Shown one piece after another: positions 49,647-58,384 of a stretch of 64,000 bases of DNA. Origin of the DNA: an uncultured Collinsella sp. (GTDB lineage Bacteria; Actinomycetota; Coriobacteriia; Coriobacteriales; Coriobacteriaceae); assembly GCA_958443265.1 (NCBI GenBank), contig CAUCKA010000002.1, positions 62,001-126,000 of the forward strand. The letters are read 5' to 3'. Positions within the stretch are counted from its first letter, which is position 1. Each line of letters starts with the position of its first letter. The notes beneath the pieces are model-generated. The model saw only the letters and a list, made by a program, of their open reading frames with translations, made no database searches and was not told the DNA's origin. Made by a program: the position numbers and the translations under genes.

Positions 49647-50591
49647 TTATTGAGTCTCCGTCGTACCCGTTTGGGTGGTTCCGCTCACGCTAATGCCCAG
49701 TTTGTCCCAGCCATCGGGCGTTTTGCCGTCAGCTCGGTAGAAGTTGACGACCAACGAACCCGGCTCCATGGTGAACGTAACCGTGTGATTTGTTTTATCC
49801 GCCGTCACACCATGGTTGGTCTCGAAGAACGGGTCGATCTCCACGTTCTCCCCCCATGTGAGCGTGACGTTTGCCGGTGCGCCCGTAACCGTCACACGGT
49901 AGTTGTACGCAGCGTAATCAGCAAACTTGCCAGCCTCATCAACCAGCGCGCCCTCAACCGCAGCGGTTTTGACCTCGGCCTTCTTTGACGGCACGACTTT
50001 CGCCGCCAGACAGGTGAGCTCGGTGCCGGGGCTATCGCCCGAAACCACCGTCGCCCTAATCACAAAGTAGGCATGTCCTAGCTTGTCCTCAGGGAACGTC
50101 ACGGTGTAGTCGTTCTTGGTAGGTTGATTCTCCGGAAGCGTGACGCTGCCACCGGGCTGGGGCGCATAGCTCCACGTGGCGCCATCGAGCCCATACCCCT
50201 CGACCGTCAAGGTGTATGTCACATTTTTGTCGTTGCAGAAGTTGCTATTGCCCAGCAAGTAGTTGTAGATGCTAAAGGTAAAGCTGCATTGCCCGTTGCT
50301 GGGATACACCGTAACGGAGCGCTGGGCACGGGCGAGTTCGTCGTTGCTAGGCGCATTCATATAGCCCGTGAGCAAATCGCTCGCAAACAGGCTCTGCGCG
50401 GTGCCCGTTGCGGCGACGGACTTTAGAAATCCGTTGGCGGTGTAGGCGGAATAGGTAAAGTAACCACCCGTCACGAGCGCCACGGCGCAAACAAGTGCGA
50501 TTGCCGCCGCAACCAGCTTATTCTTGACTAGGCTTTTAGCTTTCGCCAGCTGCTCGCGCTCGGTATCCTGCTGCTTCTCTCGCTTCTCCAT
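49647..50591 (-). CDS. Single-pass membrane protein of the surface operon, TasA/camelysin-like N terminus
   Basis: 314 residues: a short basic cytoplasmic part (to about residue 27), one membrane helix (KLVAAAIALVCAVALVTGGY) and an extracytoplasmic beta-rich domain. The sequence after the helix (YFTYSAYTANGFLKSVAATG) resembles the A-Y/W-F-T...N.F..G pattern that follows the helix in TasA/camelysin-type (SipW-processed) fibre and surface proteins, although the match is loose. The C terminus is Thr/Gly/Glu-rich. It lies 14 bases after the 279-residue protein gene and 39 before the giant protein gene. No specific function is recognised. Confidence 0.6.
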   Translation of the reverse strand: MEKREKQQDTEREQLAKAKSLVKNKLVAAAIALVCAVALVTGGYFTYSAYTANGFLKSVAATGTAQSLFASDLLTGYMNAPSNDELARAQRSVTVYPSNGQCSFTFSIYNYLLGNSNFCNDKNVTYTLTVEGYGLDGATWSYAPQPGGSVTLPENQPTKNDYTVTFPEDKLGHAYFVIRATVVSGDSPGTELTCLAAKVVPSKKAEVKTAAVEGALVDEAGKFADYAAYNYRVTVTGAPANVTLTWGENVEIDPFFETNHGVTADKTNHTVTFTMEPGSLVVNFYRADGKTPDGWDKLGISVSGTTQTGTTETQ

Positions 50592-50605
50592 GTGCGCCCC
50601 CTCTC

Positions 50606-51445
50606 CTACTTACCGCTCGTGTTGCGCGCGATCAGGTAGATCACATCGGTCTCTTTGGCGCTCTCGTCCCACGAAAGCTTGATGATAAAGTTAAGCGTGT
50701 CATTGCCAGTTGAGTTGTCGAGTGTCTTGGCGTTGAGTTCGCTTTTGCCGAATTTCTTGTATCGGTAGAGCGGGCGCGCGTTGCGCTGGACGTTTTGATA
50801 GTCCTTGAATGTAGGGTCGCTTGCGCCGGCGACCGGCTCGGTAGCCAGGCCGTCGTCCGCTTTGTTGAAATATTCGAAGCTCGTCAGCAGGTTCTCTCCG
50901 GTTGCTTTCCAGCTATAAGATTTGCCGCCTGCGGTACCGCGCACGTCGGGCGTCTGGAGCGCAGACGTGTTCTCGGCTCTGTACAGCTCGATAGTGAGAC
51001 CCGTAATGTTGGTCGTATTCGCAAGCTGCAGCTCAAACCCGTCGCCGCCCGTCTGCACGCAAAACGGGCGCTTGAGCGTCACCGTGTTGCCAGTCTTGGT
51101 ATCGCCGTATTCGGGGTTGTAGCTCAGGTCGATCTGCTCGGCTGCCGTAGCGTTGGGGCCCAGCACCTTGAGCTCTGCCGGCTCCTTGATCTTGCCGACG
51201 GTGGAGCCGCGATTGGCATCGACAAACCATCCGAGCGTCAATCCCAGCAACACAAGAAGCACGGCAAGCAAGCCCATGATGGCAAGGGATTCGCGACGGT
51301 GGTCGCTCACCCAAGCCTTGATACACTCGATGCGGCCAGCCGGACGCGCTTCGCCGTGCGAGCCGAACCCGTTGCCGCCGAGGTTTGCCGCTCCTTCGTT
51401 GTGTTTGATATCGCCCTGCTCGCAGGCATTAAGCTGCTCGTCCAT
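50606..51445 (-). CDS. Single-pass membrane protein of the surface operon (WF-N motif)
   Basis: 279 residues: about 52 cytoplasmic residues, one membrane helix (IMGLLAVLLVLLGLTLGWF), then GWFVDANRGSTVGKIKEPAEL and a beta-rich outside domain ending IIKLSWDESAKETDVIYLIA. The WF..N......G..I pattern at the end of the helix is shared with the next protein upstream and recalls the TasA-like N terminus. Its ATG directly follows the stop codon of the upstream gene (TAA ATG), so it is translationally coupled. Unknown function; it may assemble with its two neighbours. Confidence 0.6.
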   Translation of the reverse strand: MDEQLNACEQGDIKHNEGAANLGGNGFGSHGEARPAGRIECIKAWVSDHRRESLAIMGLLAVLLVLLGLTLGWFVDANRGSTVGKIKEPAELKVLGPNATAAEQIDLSYNPEYGDTKTGNTVTLKRPFCVQTGGDGFELQLANTTNITGLTIELYRAENTSALQTPDVRGTAGGKSYSWKATGENLLTSFEYFNKADDGLATEPVAGASDPTFKDYQNVQRNARPLYRYKKFGKSELNAKTLDNSTGNDTLNFIIKLSWDESAKETDVIYLIARNTSGK

Positions 51446-52534
51446 TTATTTATCCGCCTCCTTGGCGGTAAAGCGCACGCGAATGTACTTGATGTTCTTG
51501 CCGATAACCTCGTCGGCGTTGTTGTAGTAGCTGGCGCAGGTTTCCACATCCGCAGAGGACATGCCGGCTCCGACAGGCGGGACCTTGCTGGGCGCCTGGC
51601 CCGGAACGCTCGTGCTATCGGCGCGGAAATAGCGCGCGTGGTTATTGTTGATGTCGCCGACGAGGGTTGTGTATCCCCCCTCGTCGCCTGTGTTAGCAAA
51701 AAGGTTGCCGCCGTAGCCGGCGTTGCCCGTGCGAACGTAGCTCTTAAACTGCTCCGGCCAAATCCAGTAGAGGGTTTTGGGTACGGTTTCGGTCGTGTCA
51801 TTTGAGCCCGCAGCGCAAAAGCTCGACGCCGGGATGGTAAAGCTCTGTGTGATGACGGTAACGCTCGCCCCGTTCTGGGTCACCGTGGTAGTCGCGGGGA
51901 GCAGCGGATTCGAGTAAAAGCCAGAGGTGTCTTTACCCTGAAAAACCAGGATATGACCGCGCACCAGATTTTTAAGCGAGTTGATGATCTCTTCGTTTGT
52001 CGATGCGTCCACAACGGAGTCCGTGCCCGCAACGCTCGTCTGGACAGAAATCTCCCAGGTCATCTCCACCGTAATATCGTGCAGGTCGTTGCAGAGCGGC
52101 TTGACGTTGAGCTGAAGCTGACCGGCCGACCCCGGAGAAAGACTGCCATCGGCACTCATGTTATTGAGGTTGAAAAGATTGTTCACGGCAAGGCTTGTAC
52201 TGTCCGACGCGTAGTTGTCCTGGGCGTCGTACTTACCTGCCGTGCCGCCCTGCGTTCCCGAGAGCACAAACCGTGGGCCCTTCGCCCCGATCGTACTCCC
52301 CGTGGCACTCACTCGGTTATTCGCGGCAAACCAGGCCAGGCATGCAAAGATGGCAACGATGGCGGCCAGCACAAACAGACCGCTCACCAGGAAATCTTTC
52401 CAGAAATCCTTGAGGGTCCGCACATGCTCGTCGGCAGCTTGGCGGTACTCGGCCGCCGTCTTGTGCTGCTGGAGCTCGCTATGTCGGTCCATGCCACTCA
52501 TCGTTTGCGTTTGCCCTGCTAGCGGGCGTGCCAT
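51446..52534 (-). CDS. Single-pass membrane protein heading the surface operon (WF-N motif)
   Basis: 362 residues from the ATG at 52534 (GGAAAGG just upstream; ATGs at 52501 and 52492 are alternatives). About 55 polar cytoplasmic residues, a membrane helix (FLVSGLFVLAAIVAIFACL), then AWFAANNRVSATGSTIGAKG and a large outside domain with a few cysteines (NVKPLCNDLHD, SSFCAAGS, VETCASYY). The AWFAANN...G segment matches the one in the following protein. No known domain is recognised. It is the first gene of the four-gene operon; the 52535-52733 gap before it shows no further gene and must hold the promoter. Confidence 0.6.
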   Translation of the reverse strand: MARPLAGQTQTMSGMDRHSELQQHKTAAEYRQAADEHVRTLKDFWKDFLVSGLFVLAAIVAIFACLAWFAANNRVSATGSTIGAKGPRFVLSGTQGGTAGKYDAQDNYASDSTSLAVNNLFNLNNMSADGSLSPGSAGQLQLNVKPLCNDLHDITVEMTWEISVQTSVAGTDSVVDASTNEEIINSLKNLVRGHILVFQGKDTSGFYSNPLLPATTTVTQNGASVTVITQSFTIPASSFCAAGSNDTTETVPKTLYWIWPEQFKSYVRTGNAGYGGNLFANTGDEGGYTTLVGDINNNHARYFRADSTSVPGQAPSKVPPVGAGMSSADVETCASYYNNADEVIGKNIKYIRVRFTAKEADK

Positions 52535-52733
52535 CCTTTCCGCTTGGTTGCGCTCAATCCAATGCTCGCAGGTATAGAATTCAGGCAGAATACAACACCA
52601 TACGATAAGGTAAAAGAATAGCATTGACCTGCGGTTTGCTCCACAGCGCAAGCCTTAATGATGTCTTAAAGATTACGAATAGCGGCCTGTCCATCGCGCA
52701 CTGTTCACGCAACGGCTCGCCCGCTCGTTCAAG

Positions 52734-52880
52734 CTTTGCCTCACCTTAACCTCATTTTGAGGTTAACAGCACCCTGTTTTCAGCATTTCCCCAGTTGTTT
52801 GCTTGCCTCATCTTAACCTCATCTTAGCCTCATTTGAGGTGAAGATGAGGTTAAGCGTGCACTCAAGTTAGTCGAGCACT
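52734..52880. repeat. 147-bp direct repeat, left copy
   Basis: Aligned base for base with 54385-54531 (offset 1651), about 93% identical by eye. It contains iterations of CTCATCTTAACCTCAT and an inverted GAAGATGAGGTTAAG. Its right end covers the stop codon and last four codons (Arg-Val-Leu-Asp) of the AlbA_2 gene. Confidence 0.8.
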
Positions 52881-54361
52881 CTCCAATGCCCCGCAAAGCT
52901 TGAGCCCTCTCGCTTTAAACGGCCATCCTGCTTGAGAGCCCTAACGTCCCTGTCGGCCATACTCTTTGTAATGCCAATCGCATTACAGAGCTCGAGCAGC
53001 GTTGCCTCGGGATGTTCCGCAAAAAACGCCAGCACGCGGTCACGGCGCGCGGCAATCCCCGATGCGCCCGCGTAGCCGCGCTGCGCATGATGACCGTCGT
53101 CATCGGTGGCTTTATTCGAGCGCCAGGCAAAGAGCGTCGTAAGGAAATAAATCCTGTCCTCATCCGTCTCGAACCGCGGCGCCGGCGAGCCGTTAACTTT
53201 AAGCGCATGCAAGATCTTGTGAAATCCCGTGTTACGGCCCTCGGTAAGACGCAGCTCTTTGAGAAAATCACCCACGCGACGATTACGATATCTTCTGCTC
53301 ACTGCCCGATACTGCATAAGATTTTCGATCGTGATCGACCGGTCAGCCCCCGGGTGACTCAGAATTTCAATCCTATCCGGCAGCACACGGACCTCAATTG
53401 GCTCGCGAGAATCGTAGCCCTTGTGATACACGGCGTTTGAAAGCGCCTCCTCGATCGCGGCATAGGGATAGTTAAAATGCCGTTCTGCCTCAGCAACGTC
53501 CGGGCGCTTTATCACCGTCTCCTCAATTATGGAATTCTGGATGTAACGAAGCGCCTCGCGCAGTTGCTGATCAACCGGTCCCGCAAACGTATGTTCAAAA
53601 AGCCGGTCTCCCCCTTCACCATCGGGAAGTTCTACGACATCGATATGTGCATACGGAAACCACTTCTCAGGGTCCATCGAGAAGAATAGAAGTCCAACGT
53701 TTTTAGGCTTAATGTACTCATCTGGACCATCTGCGATATTCATGCTGCGGCAAAGATCGGCAAGGTCCATAGTGTCGACCATCGGATACAACGAGCTGTT
53801 CACTTCTTTTAGGTAACTTTTGATGAGGGGAACGCTCAAGTCGCTCAGCTCGGCTGCGTGATTGACGCGATCGTCGAACGGAACATTGTTGGCCAGGTTG
53901 TAGAGCTCGCGCTTTTCTTCCTCACTCGGCGCGATAGTGCTTGCCATCTTTCTGATCCAATAGACACGCTCCGACTTGCCACCCGTTACGACCTTTGGAG
54001 ACGAATAGGGCCGCACGCTTCCACCCGGGGCCCAAACAACAATAAATTTCTTGTCCTTATATTCGGCAACCTCGGTAATAGGTATGTAGCTCGGTTGAAT
54101 CAGCTTGCACTTGTTGAGCATATCTTTGAGATACGCATCGATTTTGCTTTCCGGCACGCCTTTGAGCTGGGCAGGCTTTCCCTCACCGTTGTCGGAAACT
54201 CCGATAATGAGATAGCCGCCACCCCAGTTGTCAACATCGTTGGCAAAGGCACAAATCGTCTTGAGCGAAGCCTGCGGATCCCATGTCTCTTTGAGCTCGA
54301 TGCGAGCCCACTCGACCACGCCGCCGCCAAGCAGCGTTTGTATGCTTATTGGCAGTGCCAT
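52868..54361 (-). CDS. AlbA_2 (Schlafen-type) / HATPase / winged-helix regulator-like protein
   Basis: 497 residues: an N-terminal AlbA_2 domain (about 12-125; VVEWARIELKETWDPQASLK, GGGYLIIGVSDNGEG), a central GHKL-type ATPase-like domain (about 280-360; AIEEALSNAVYHKGYDSREP, EILSHPG) and a C-terminal winged helix (about 440-490; LLELCNAIGITKSMADRDVRAL). This is the common 'RecG-related, DNA-binding' family; the members lack helicase motifs and are thought to be nucleic-acid-binding regulators, sometimes linked to defence. ATG at 54361 follows GGAGGCG. The gene sits exactly between two 147-bp direct repeats, so it could be lost by recombination. Confidence 0.85.
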   Translation of the reverse strand: MALPISIQTLLGGGVVEWARIELKETWDPQASLKTICAFANDVDNWGGGYLIIGVSDNGEGKPAQLKGVPESKIDAYLKDMLNKCKLIQPSYIPITEVAEYKDKKFIVVWAPGGSVRPYSSPKVVTGGKSERVYWIRKMASTIAPSEEEKRELYNLANNVPFDDRVNHAAELSDLSVPLIKSYLKEVNSSLYPMVDTMDLADLCRSMNIADGPDEYIKPKNVGLLFFSMDPEKWFPYAHIDVVELPDGEGGDRLFEHTFAGPVDQQLREALRYIQNSIIEETVIKRPDVAEAERHFNYPYAAIEEALSNAVYHKGYDSREPIEVRVLPDRIEILSHPGADRSITIENLMQYRAVSRRYRNRRVGDFLKELRLTEGRNTGFHKILHALKVNGSPAPRFETDEDRIYFLTTLFAWRSNKATDDDGHHAQRGYAGASGIAARRDRVLAFFAEHPEATLLELCNAIGITKSMADRDVRALKQDGRLKREGSSFAGHWRVLD

Positions 54362-54384
54362 TTGTACGCCTCCCAGTCCATTGC

Positions 54385-54531
54385 CTTTGCCTCATCTTAA
54401 CCTCATTTTGAGGTTAACAGCACCCTATTTTCAGCATTTGCCCAGTTGTTTGCTTGCCTCATCTTAACCTCATCTTAGCCTCATTTGAGGTGAAGATGAG
54501 GTTAAGGGTGCGTTTAAGCCAGTCGAGGACC
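54385..54531. repeat. 147-bp direct repeat, right copy
   Basis: Near-identical to 52734-52880. Beyond the repeat iterations it still encodes, on the minus strand, Arg-Val-Leu-Asp, the last four residues of the AlbA_2 protein, but continues as TGG where the other copy has its stop. It thus looks like the remnant 3' end of a lost second copy of that gene. Confidence 0.75.
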
Positions 54532-54577
54532 CTTAACACGCCCTCGTTAGCGCCATCGGCCCCCATATGTCAAACCC

Positions 54578-54610
54578 TTGGTGCAAACAAACCTGACCCC
54601 CTTGTACCAA
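54578..54610 (-). terminator. 'TTGGTGCAA' hairpin after the DUF4143 gene
   Basis: TTGGTGCAA (54578-54586) pairs with TTGTACCAA (54602-54610) with one mismatch around CCTGACCCCC. It is a relative of the hairpin at 319-349. It lies 39 bases after the ATPase stop codon; no clear T-run follows. Confidence 0.4.
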
Positions 54611-54649
54611 TCCGTAGCGCCGGGCGGAGAACACACGGCGTGGCGCCCC

Positions 54650-55954
54650 TTAACGCCCCAGCGCGCGCACGGGTATCACGTAGATACCGTCCTCGACCTC
54701 GTGGGCGTACTCACCCACCCCCACAATCACGGCCATAAACTCCGGTTCGCGTGTGCGTGAACGAGGATTTCCACAGACCTTCTTGCGAACGCGCTTGAGG
54801 CTCTCGATGCCGGCGCTCGCCTTATCTTCGCTCACCTTAATCTCAAAGGCGGCCCACCGTCCGTCGGCTAGCTGCACGATAGCATCGCACTCAAGGCCCG
54901 AATCGTCGCGATAATAGCGCACGGGCGTGCTATCCAGCAGGTCGAGCGAACGTGCGTAGACCGAAAGGTCGCGTATGACCAAATTCTCAAACACCAGACC
55001 AAATGTCTGCCAGTCGGCAAGCAGCGCCCGCAAGGACATACCTAGCAAGGCGCAAGCAAGGCTCGGATCTGCCAGATAGCGCTTGGGCTTGACGGTAAAG
55101 CGTCGTTTGTCGCGCGCGGCGGGAACCCAACCGGGGACCTCCTCGAGAATGAACATGCCTTTGAGGGCATCCAGGTACCTGCGCACCTTGGTCTCATCGG
55201 CAAACGCTGCGGGCTCCTCCTCGACACCGAACATATCCATAAGAATCGTTTTATACGTGGTTGCCTGTCCCAGATTGCGCGCGATCGATGCGGAGACTCG
55301 ACGAGCAATATCGGGGTCGAGACCGACCGCCGGGAAGCTGCTCGAAAACGTGGTATTGAGATATTCGCGGGCGATGAGCTGGGCGTCAGCCGAAACCATA
55401 TCGATCGCCTCGGGCCAGCCGCCGCGGCAAGCGGCTTCGACAAGCCCCGGCGTATCGCCATCGCACCGACAGGGCTCAAAACGATGCTCAAACAAGCCCG
55501 CCAGGCTCACCTTGCCGTTGGACTCACCTGTCTCGGCAAGCGTCATGGGGTACATGCGGACGCGGCCGATGCGGCCGGCTCCACTATGCGCGGGCGCCTC
55601 CGCCTTTGAGCCAAACGCAGGCGTGGCGGAACCCGTGAGGATATAGGCGCCGCGCGTGCCCCGGGTGCGGTCAACCTCGTGTCTAACGTAGTCCCAAATC
55701 TGGGGAACGCGCTGCCACTCATCGATAATATGCGGACGGTCTCCCAGCAACATCATCGCCGGGTCGGCACGCGCGAGGTCGAGATTCTCGTCGACATACG
55801 AGACGGACGCCCCGTGCTCGAGCGCGGCCCACGTCTTGCCGCACCACTTGGTGCCCGCAATCTCGACCGCGCCAAAGACGCGAAGGTAGCGTTCGATTTG
55901 CGCATCCACGATACGCGGGATGTATCCGTCCCGATGTAGCCTCTCGCCCGCCAT
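54650..55954 (-). CDS. DUF4143 family ATPase
   Basis: 434 residues. The N-terminal AAA-type domain shows Walker A GTKWCGKT (about residues 34-41) and Walker B-like HIIDEWQRVPQIW; the C-terminal DUF4143 half has the YRDDSGLECDAIV ... FEIKVS pattern of a PD-(D/E)xK nuclease-like fold. Such ATPases are abundant in gut anaerobes and archaea and are of unknown function. ATG at 55954 has no strong ribosome site in view. Five 23-bp direct repeats lie 60-165 bases upstream, which suggests controlled expression. Confidence 0.88.
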   Translation of the reverse strand: MAGERLHRDGYIPRIVDAQIERYLRVFGAVEIAGTKWCGKTWAALEHGASVSYVDENLDLARADPAMMLLGDRPHIIDEWQRVPQIWDYVRHEVDRTRGTRGAYILTGSATPAFGSKAEAPAHSGAGRIGRVRMYPMTLAETGESNGKVSLAGLFEHRFEPCRCDGDTPGLVEAACRGGWPEAIDMVSADAQLIAREYLNTTFSSSFPAVGLDPDIARRVSASIARNLGQATTYKTILMDMFGVEEEPAAFADETKVRRYLDALKGMFILEEVPGWVPAARDKRRFTVKPKRYLADPSLACALLGMSLRALLADWQTFGLVFENLVIRDLSVYARSLDLLDSTPVRYYRDDSGLECDAIVQLADGRWAAFEIKVSEDKASAGIESLKRVRKKVCGNPRSRTREPEFMAVIVGVGEYAHEVEDGIYVIPVRALGR

Positions 55955-56013
55955 GAGCCACCCCCGCAGATTTCCAGTTCCTGCTTTCTGATTCTTCTAT
56001 TCCACTGTAGCAA

Positions 56014-56118
56014 ATTCGGATTTTCGGGTGGTTTCGATTCGGATTTTCGTGTTCATATAATTCGGATTTTCGTGTTCTAAGGATTCGGATTTTCGGGTGC
56101 ACAATATTCGGATTTTCT
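56014..56118. repeat. Five 23-bp tandem repeats upstream of the DUF4143 gene
   Basis: ATTCGGATTTTCG starts at 56014, 56037, 56060, 56083 and 56106, exactly 23 bases apart. About 16 bases (to KGT) are conserved and 7 vary. The spacing, just over two helical turns, and the position in the promoter region suggest iterated protein-binding sites. Confidence 0.85.
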
Positions 56119-56155
56119 GAACCAGCTGGTCAGCGGGCGCTCTTATTGGCAAAAA

Positions 56156-56186
56156 GGCGGGGAGCACCGATACGGCACTCCCCGCC
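56156..56186 (-). terminator. Terminator of the Fe-S flavoenzyme gene
   Basis: GGCGGGGAG (56156-56164) pairs with CTCCCCGCC (56178-56186), extended by CCG/CGG across two mismatches; five T residues follow on the minus strand (A-run 56151-56155). It lies 26 bases after the stop codon. Confidence 0.85.
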
Positions 56187-56212
56187 CACTCAATACGCGA
56201 TAGCTTTCTTGC

Positions 56213-58243
56213 CTAGAGCTCGTTGGCCGCGTGATATGCCGTGCGAATGGCGCTCGCAATGTCGGCGGTGCGCTCGCCCGAGCAGTCGCCCACGCAGGTC
56301 ACGGGCACCGTCACGCCGTCCAGGTCAAACGCATTGGCCTTGGAGCCCACGGCCATCACCACGTAATCGCAGGCGATCTTCACCGGCTCCTCGGCGCCGT
56401 CCTCGGCGGTGCGGACAGCCTCCACGCCCTCGTCGGTAATGGCGGTCAGGCGGGTCTTAACGTGCTGCTCAACGTTGTGCTCGGCAAAGTCGCTCATAAT
56501 CAGCGGCAGAATGGTCTCGGACTCGCCCGCGGCAATCTTGTCGAGCATCTCGACGATCGCCACCTCGCAGCCGCGCTGCAGCAGGTACTCGGCAGTCTCG
56601 GTGCCCACCAGGCCACCGCCAATGACAGCGACGCGGCCCGTAAGCTCCGCCTTGCCGGCCAGCACGTCCCAGCTCGAGACAACCTTGTCCGAATCGGCAC
56701 CCGGAACGGGGATGACCACGTCGTGCGCGCCCACGGCCACAATCGCGGCATCGGCGGCGTTGAGGTCCGCGGGGCTGGCGGTGTGGTTGAGCTCAACTTT
56801 TACGCCCAGGCCAGGCAGAATCTTCTCGTAGTACTTGACCGAGCGCATGATCTCGTCCTTGCGCGGAGGCGCGGCTGCCAGCACAATCTGGCCGCCCAGA
56901 TGATCGCTCGCCTCGTAGACGGTCACGTCGTAGCCGCGCTTGGCCGCCACGCGCGCGGCCTCCAGGCCGGCAATACCGCCGCCCACCACGGCAATCTTCT
57001 TGTCGCCCTCGCCCGGCTTAATGGCGATAGTCGCCTCGTCTCCGTTCTCGGCATTGAGCACGCACGAGATGTACTTGCGGTTTTGAATCGCGTCGACGCA
57101 GCCCTTGTTGCAGTTGAGGCACTCGCGGATGGGCTCGCCCGTGGCGGCCTTCAGCGCAATGTCGGGGTCGCACATGAGCGAGCGGCCATAGGCGATGATG
57201 TCGGCCGCGCCGTCTTCCAGAATCTTCTCGCCGGCCTCGACCGAGACAACACGGCCGACGGTTGCCACCGGCACGGAGACCAGGGCCTTGACGCGCTCGG
57301 CCACCGGCAGCGTCCAGTTGTAGGGCATGGCACCCATGGGCGGAATGGTGTCGCCCATGTTGCCGGTGTGGTTTGCCTGCGCGACCTGGATCATGTCGAT
57401 GCCCGCGCCCTCGAGCAGCTTGGCAAACTCACAGGCCTCGTCGGGCTGCAGGCCGCCCTTGCCGCGCGGCGTGCCGTCGGGGTTCTCCATAATCACGGGG
57501 AGCTTGTACTCCACCATCAACTGCGGTGCGGCTTTCTTAATGGCGGCGACGACCTCCAGCGCGTAGCGAACGCGGTTCTCGAACGAGCCGCCGTACTCGT
57601 CGGTGCGCTGGTTGAGGATGGCCGAGCACAGCGAACCCACCAGACGATCGCCGTGGACCTCGACGGCGTCGATGCCGGCCTGCTGCGCGCGGGCAGCCGA
57701 GGCAGCGATGGCCTCCTTGATCTGGGTGAGCTGCTCCACACTCGCCTCGTTCACAAAGTGCTGCATATCGTGGTGCAGCTTGGCGTAGGCCTGCTTGCGG
57801 ATCTCGTTGGACTCGGCCATCTTGGCGGCAAAGGTCTCCTCGTCGCCGGCGGCCTTGGCCTCCTGCGCGGCCTTGGCGGCGGTCATGGAACCCATGACCA
57901 TGCGGCCGACACCGGGCACGTCGTACTCGGGGTGGAACAGCTGCAGCGCAACCTTGGCCCCGTGTTTGTGGACGGCGTCGGAAAGCGCCTTAAACGTGGG
58001 GATCTGGGCGTCGGTTGCCAGCTTGGGCGTGGGGCTTGCGGTCATGACGGGAGCGACGTCGCCGATGACAATGTAGCTCACACCGCCACGGGCCAGGCGC
58101 TCGTAAAAAGCCAGGCTGCGCTCGCCGATGGAACCGTCGCGCTCCTCGTAGCCGGTGGTCAGCGGCGGGAACATAATGCGGTTCTTGAGCTCAAGGGGGC
58201 CAACCGTAATGGGCTGAAGCAGCTTAGTGGCAGGTGCAGTCAT
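56213..58243 (-). CDS. Old-yellow-enzyme/2,4-dienoyl-CoA-reductase-type Fe-S flavoenzyme
   Basis: 676 residues. The N-terminal TIM barrel (about 1-360) binds FMN; HGDRLVGSLCSAILNQRTDE is the family stretch near the active site. CLNCNKGC...C (about residues 372-391) binds a 4Fe-4S cluster. The C-terminal half has two nucleotide-binding folds, VVGGGIAGLEAA (FAD) and VIGGGLVGTETAE (NAD(P)H). Homologues include dienoyl-CoA reductase FadH, enoate reductases and the bile-acid enzymes BaiCD/BaiH; they reduce activated C=C bonds. Which substrate is used here is unclear. The ATG at 58243 sits 7 bases from AGAGAGG; the ATG two codons earlier is too close. The gene is monocistronic with its own terminator. 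Confidence 0.9.
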   Translation of the reverse strand: MTAPATKLLQPITVGPLELKNRIMFPPLTTGYEERDGSIGERSLAFYERLARGGVSYIVIGDVAPVMTASPTPKLATDAQIPTFKALSDAVHKHGAKVALQLFHPEYDVPGVGRMVMGSMTAAKAAQEAKAAGDEETFAAKMAESNEIRKQAYAKLHHDMQHFVNEASVEQLTQIKEAIAASAARAQQAGIDAVEVHGDRLVGSLCSAILNQRTDEYGGSFENRVRYALEVVAAIKKAAPQLMVEYKLPVIMENPDGTPRGKGGLQPDEACEFAKLLEGAGIDMIQVAQANHTGNMGDTIPPMGAMPYNWTLPVAERVKALVSVPVATVGRVVSVEAGEKILEDGAADIIAYGRSLMCDPDIALKAATGEPIRECLNCNKGCVDAIQNRKYISCVLNAENGDEATIAIKPGEGDKKIAVVGGGIAGLEAARVAAKRGYDVTVYEASDHLGGQIVLAAAPPRKDEIMRSVKYYEKILPGLGVKVELNHTASPADLNAADAAIVAVGAHDVVIPVPGADSDKVVSSWDVLAGKAELTGRVAVIGGGLVGTETAEYLLQRGCEVAIVEMLDKIAAGESETILPLIMSDFAEHNVEQHVKTRLTAITDEGVEAVRTAEDGAEEPVKIACDYVVMAVGSKANAFDLDGVTVPVTCVGDCSGERTADIASAIRTAYHAANEL

Positions 58244-58384
58244 GGACATTCCTCTCTTGTAGGCGCGGCGGCGATGGTGCTGCGTAGTTGTCTAGAGGAT
58301 ATGGCATGGGGGTACAGTGGCACAACGAAAATCGGCGGATAGCAGGTGGCGGCAGGTGGATGGGGCAGGACGGCTCGTCGGCTT

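Noticed and set aside
56014..56118. CRISPR array
   Set aside because: The unit is 23 bases with only about 7 variable bases, too short for spacers, and no cas gene is near.
56231..58342. 703-codon open frame on the plus strand
   Set aside because: It is the antisense shadow of the flavoenzyme gene, whose Fe-S and nucleotide-binding motifs are clear.
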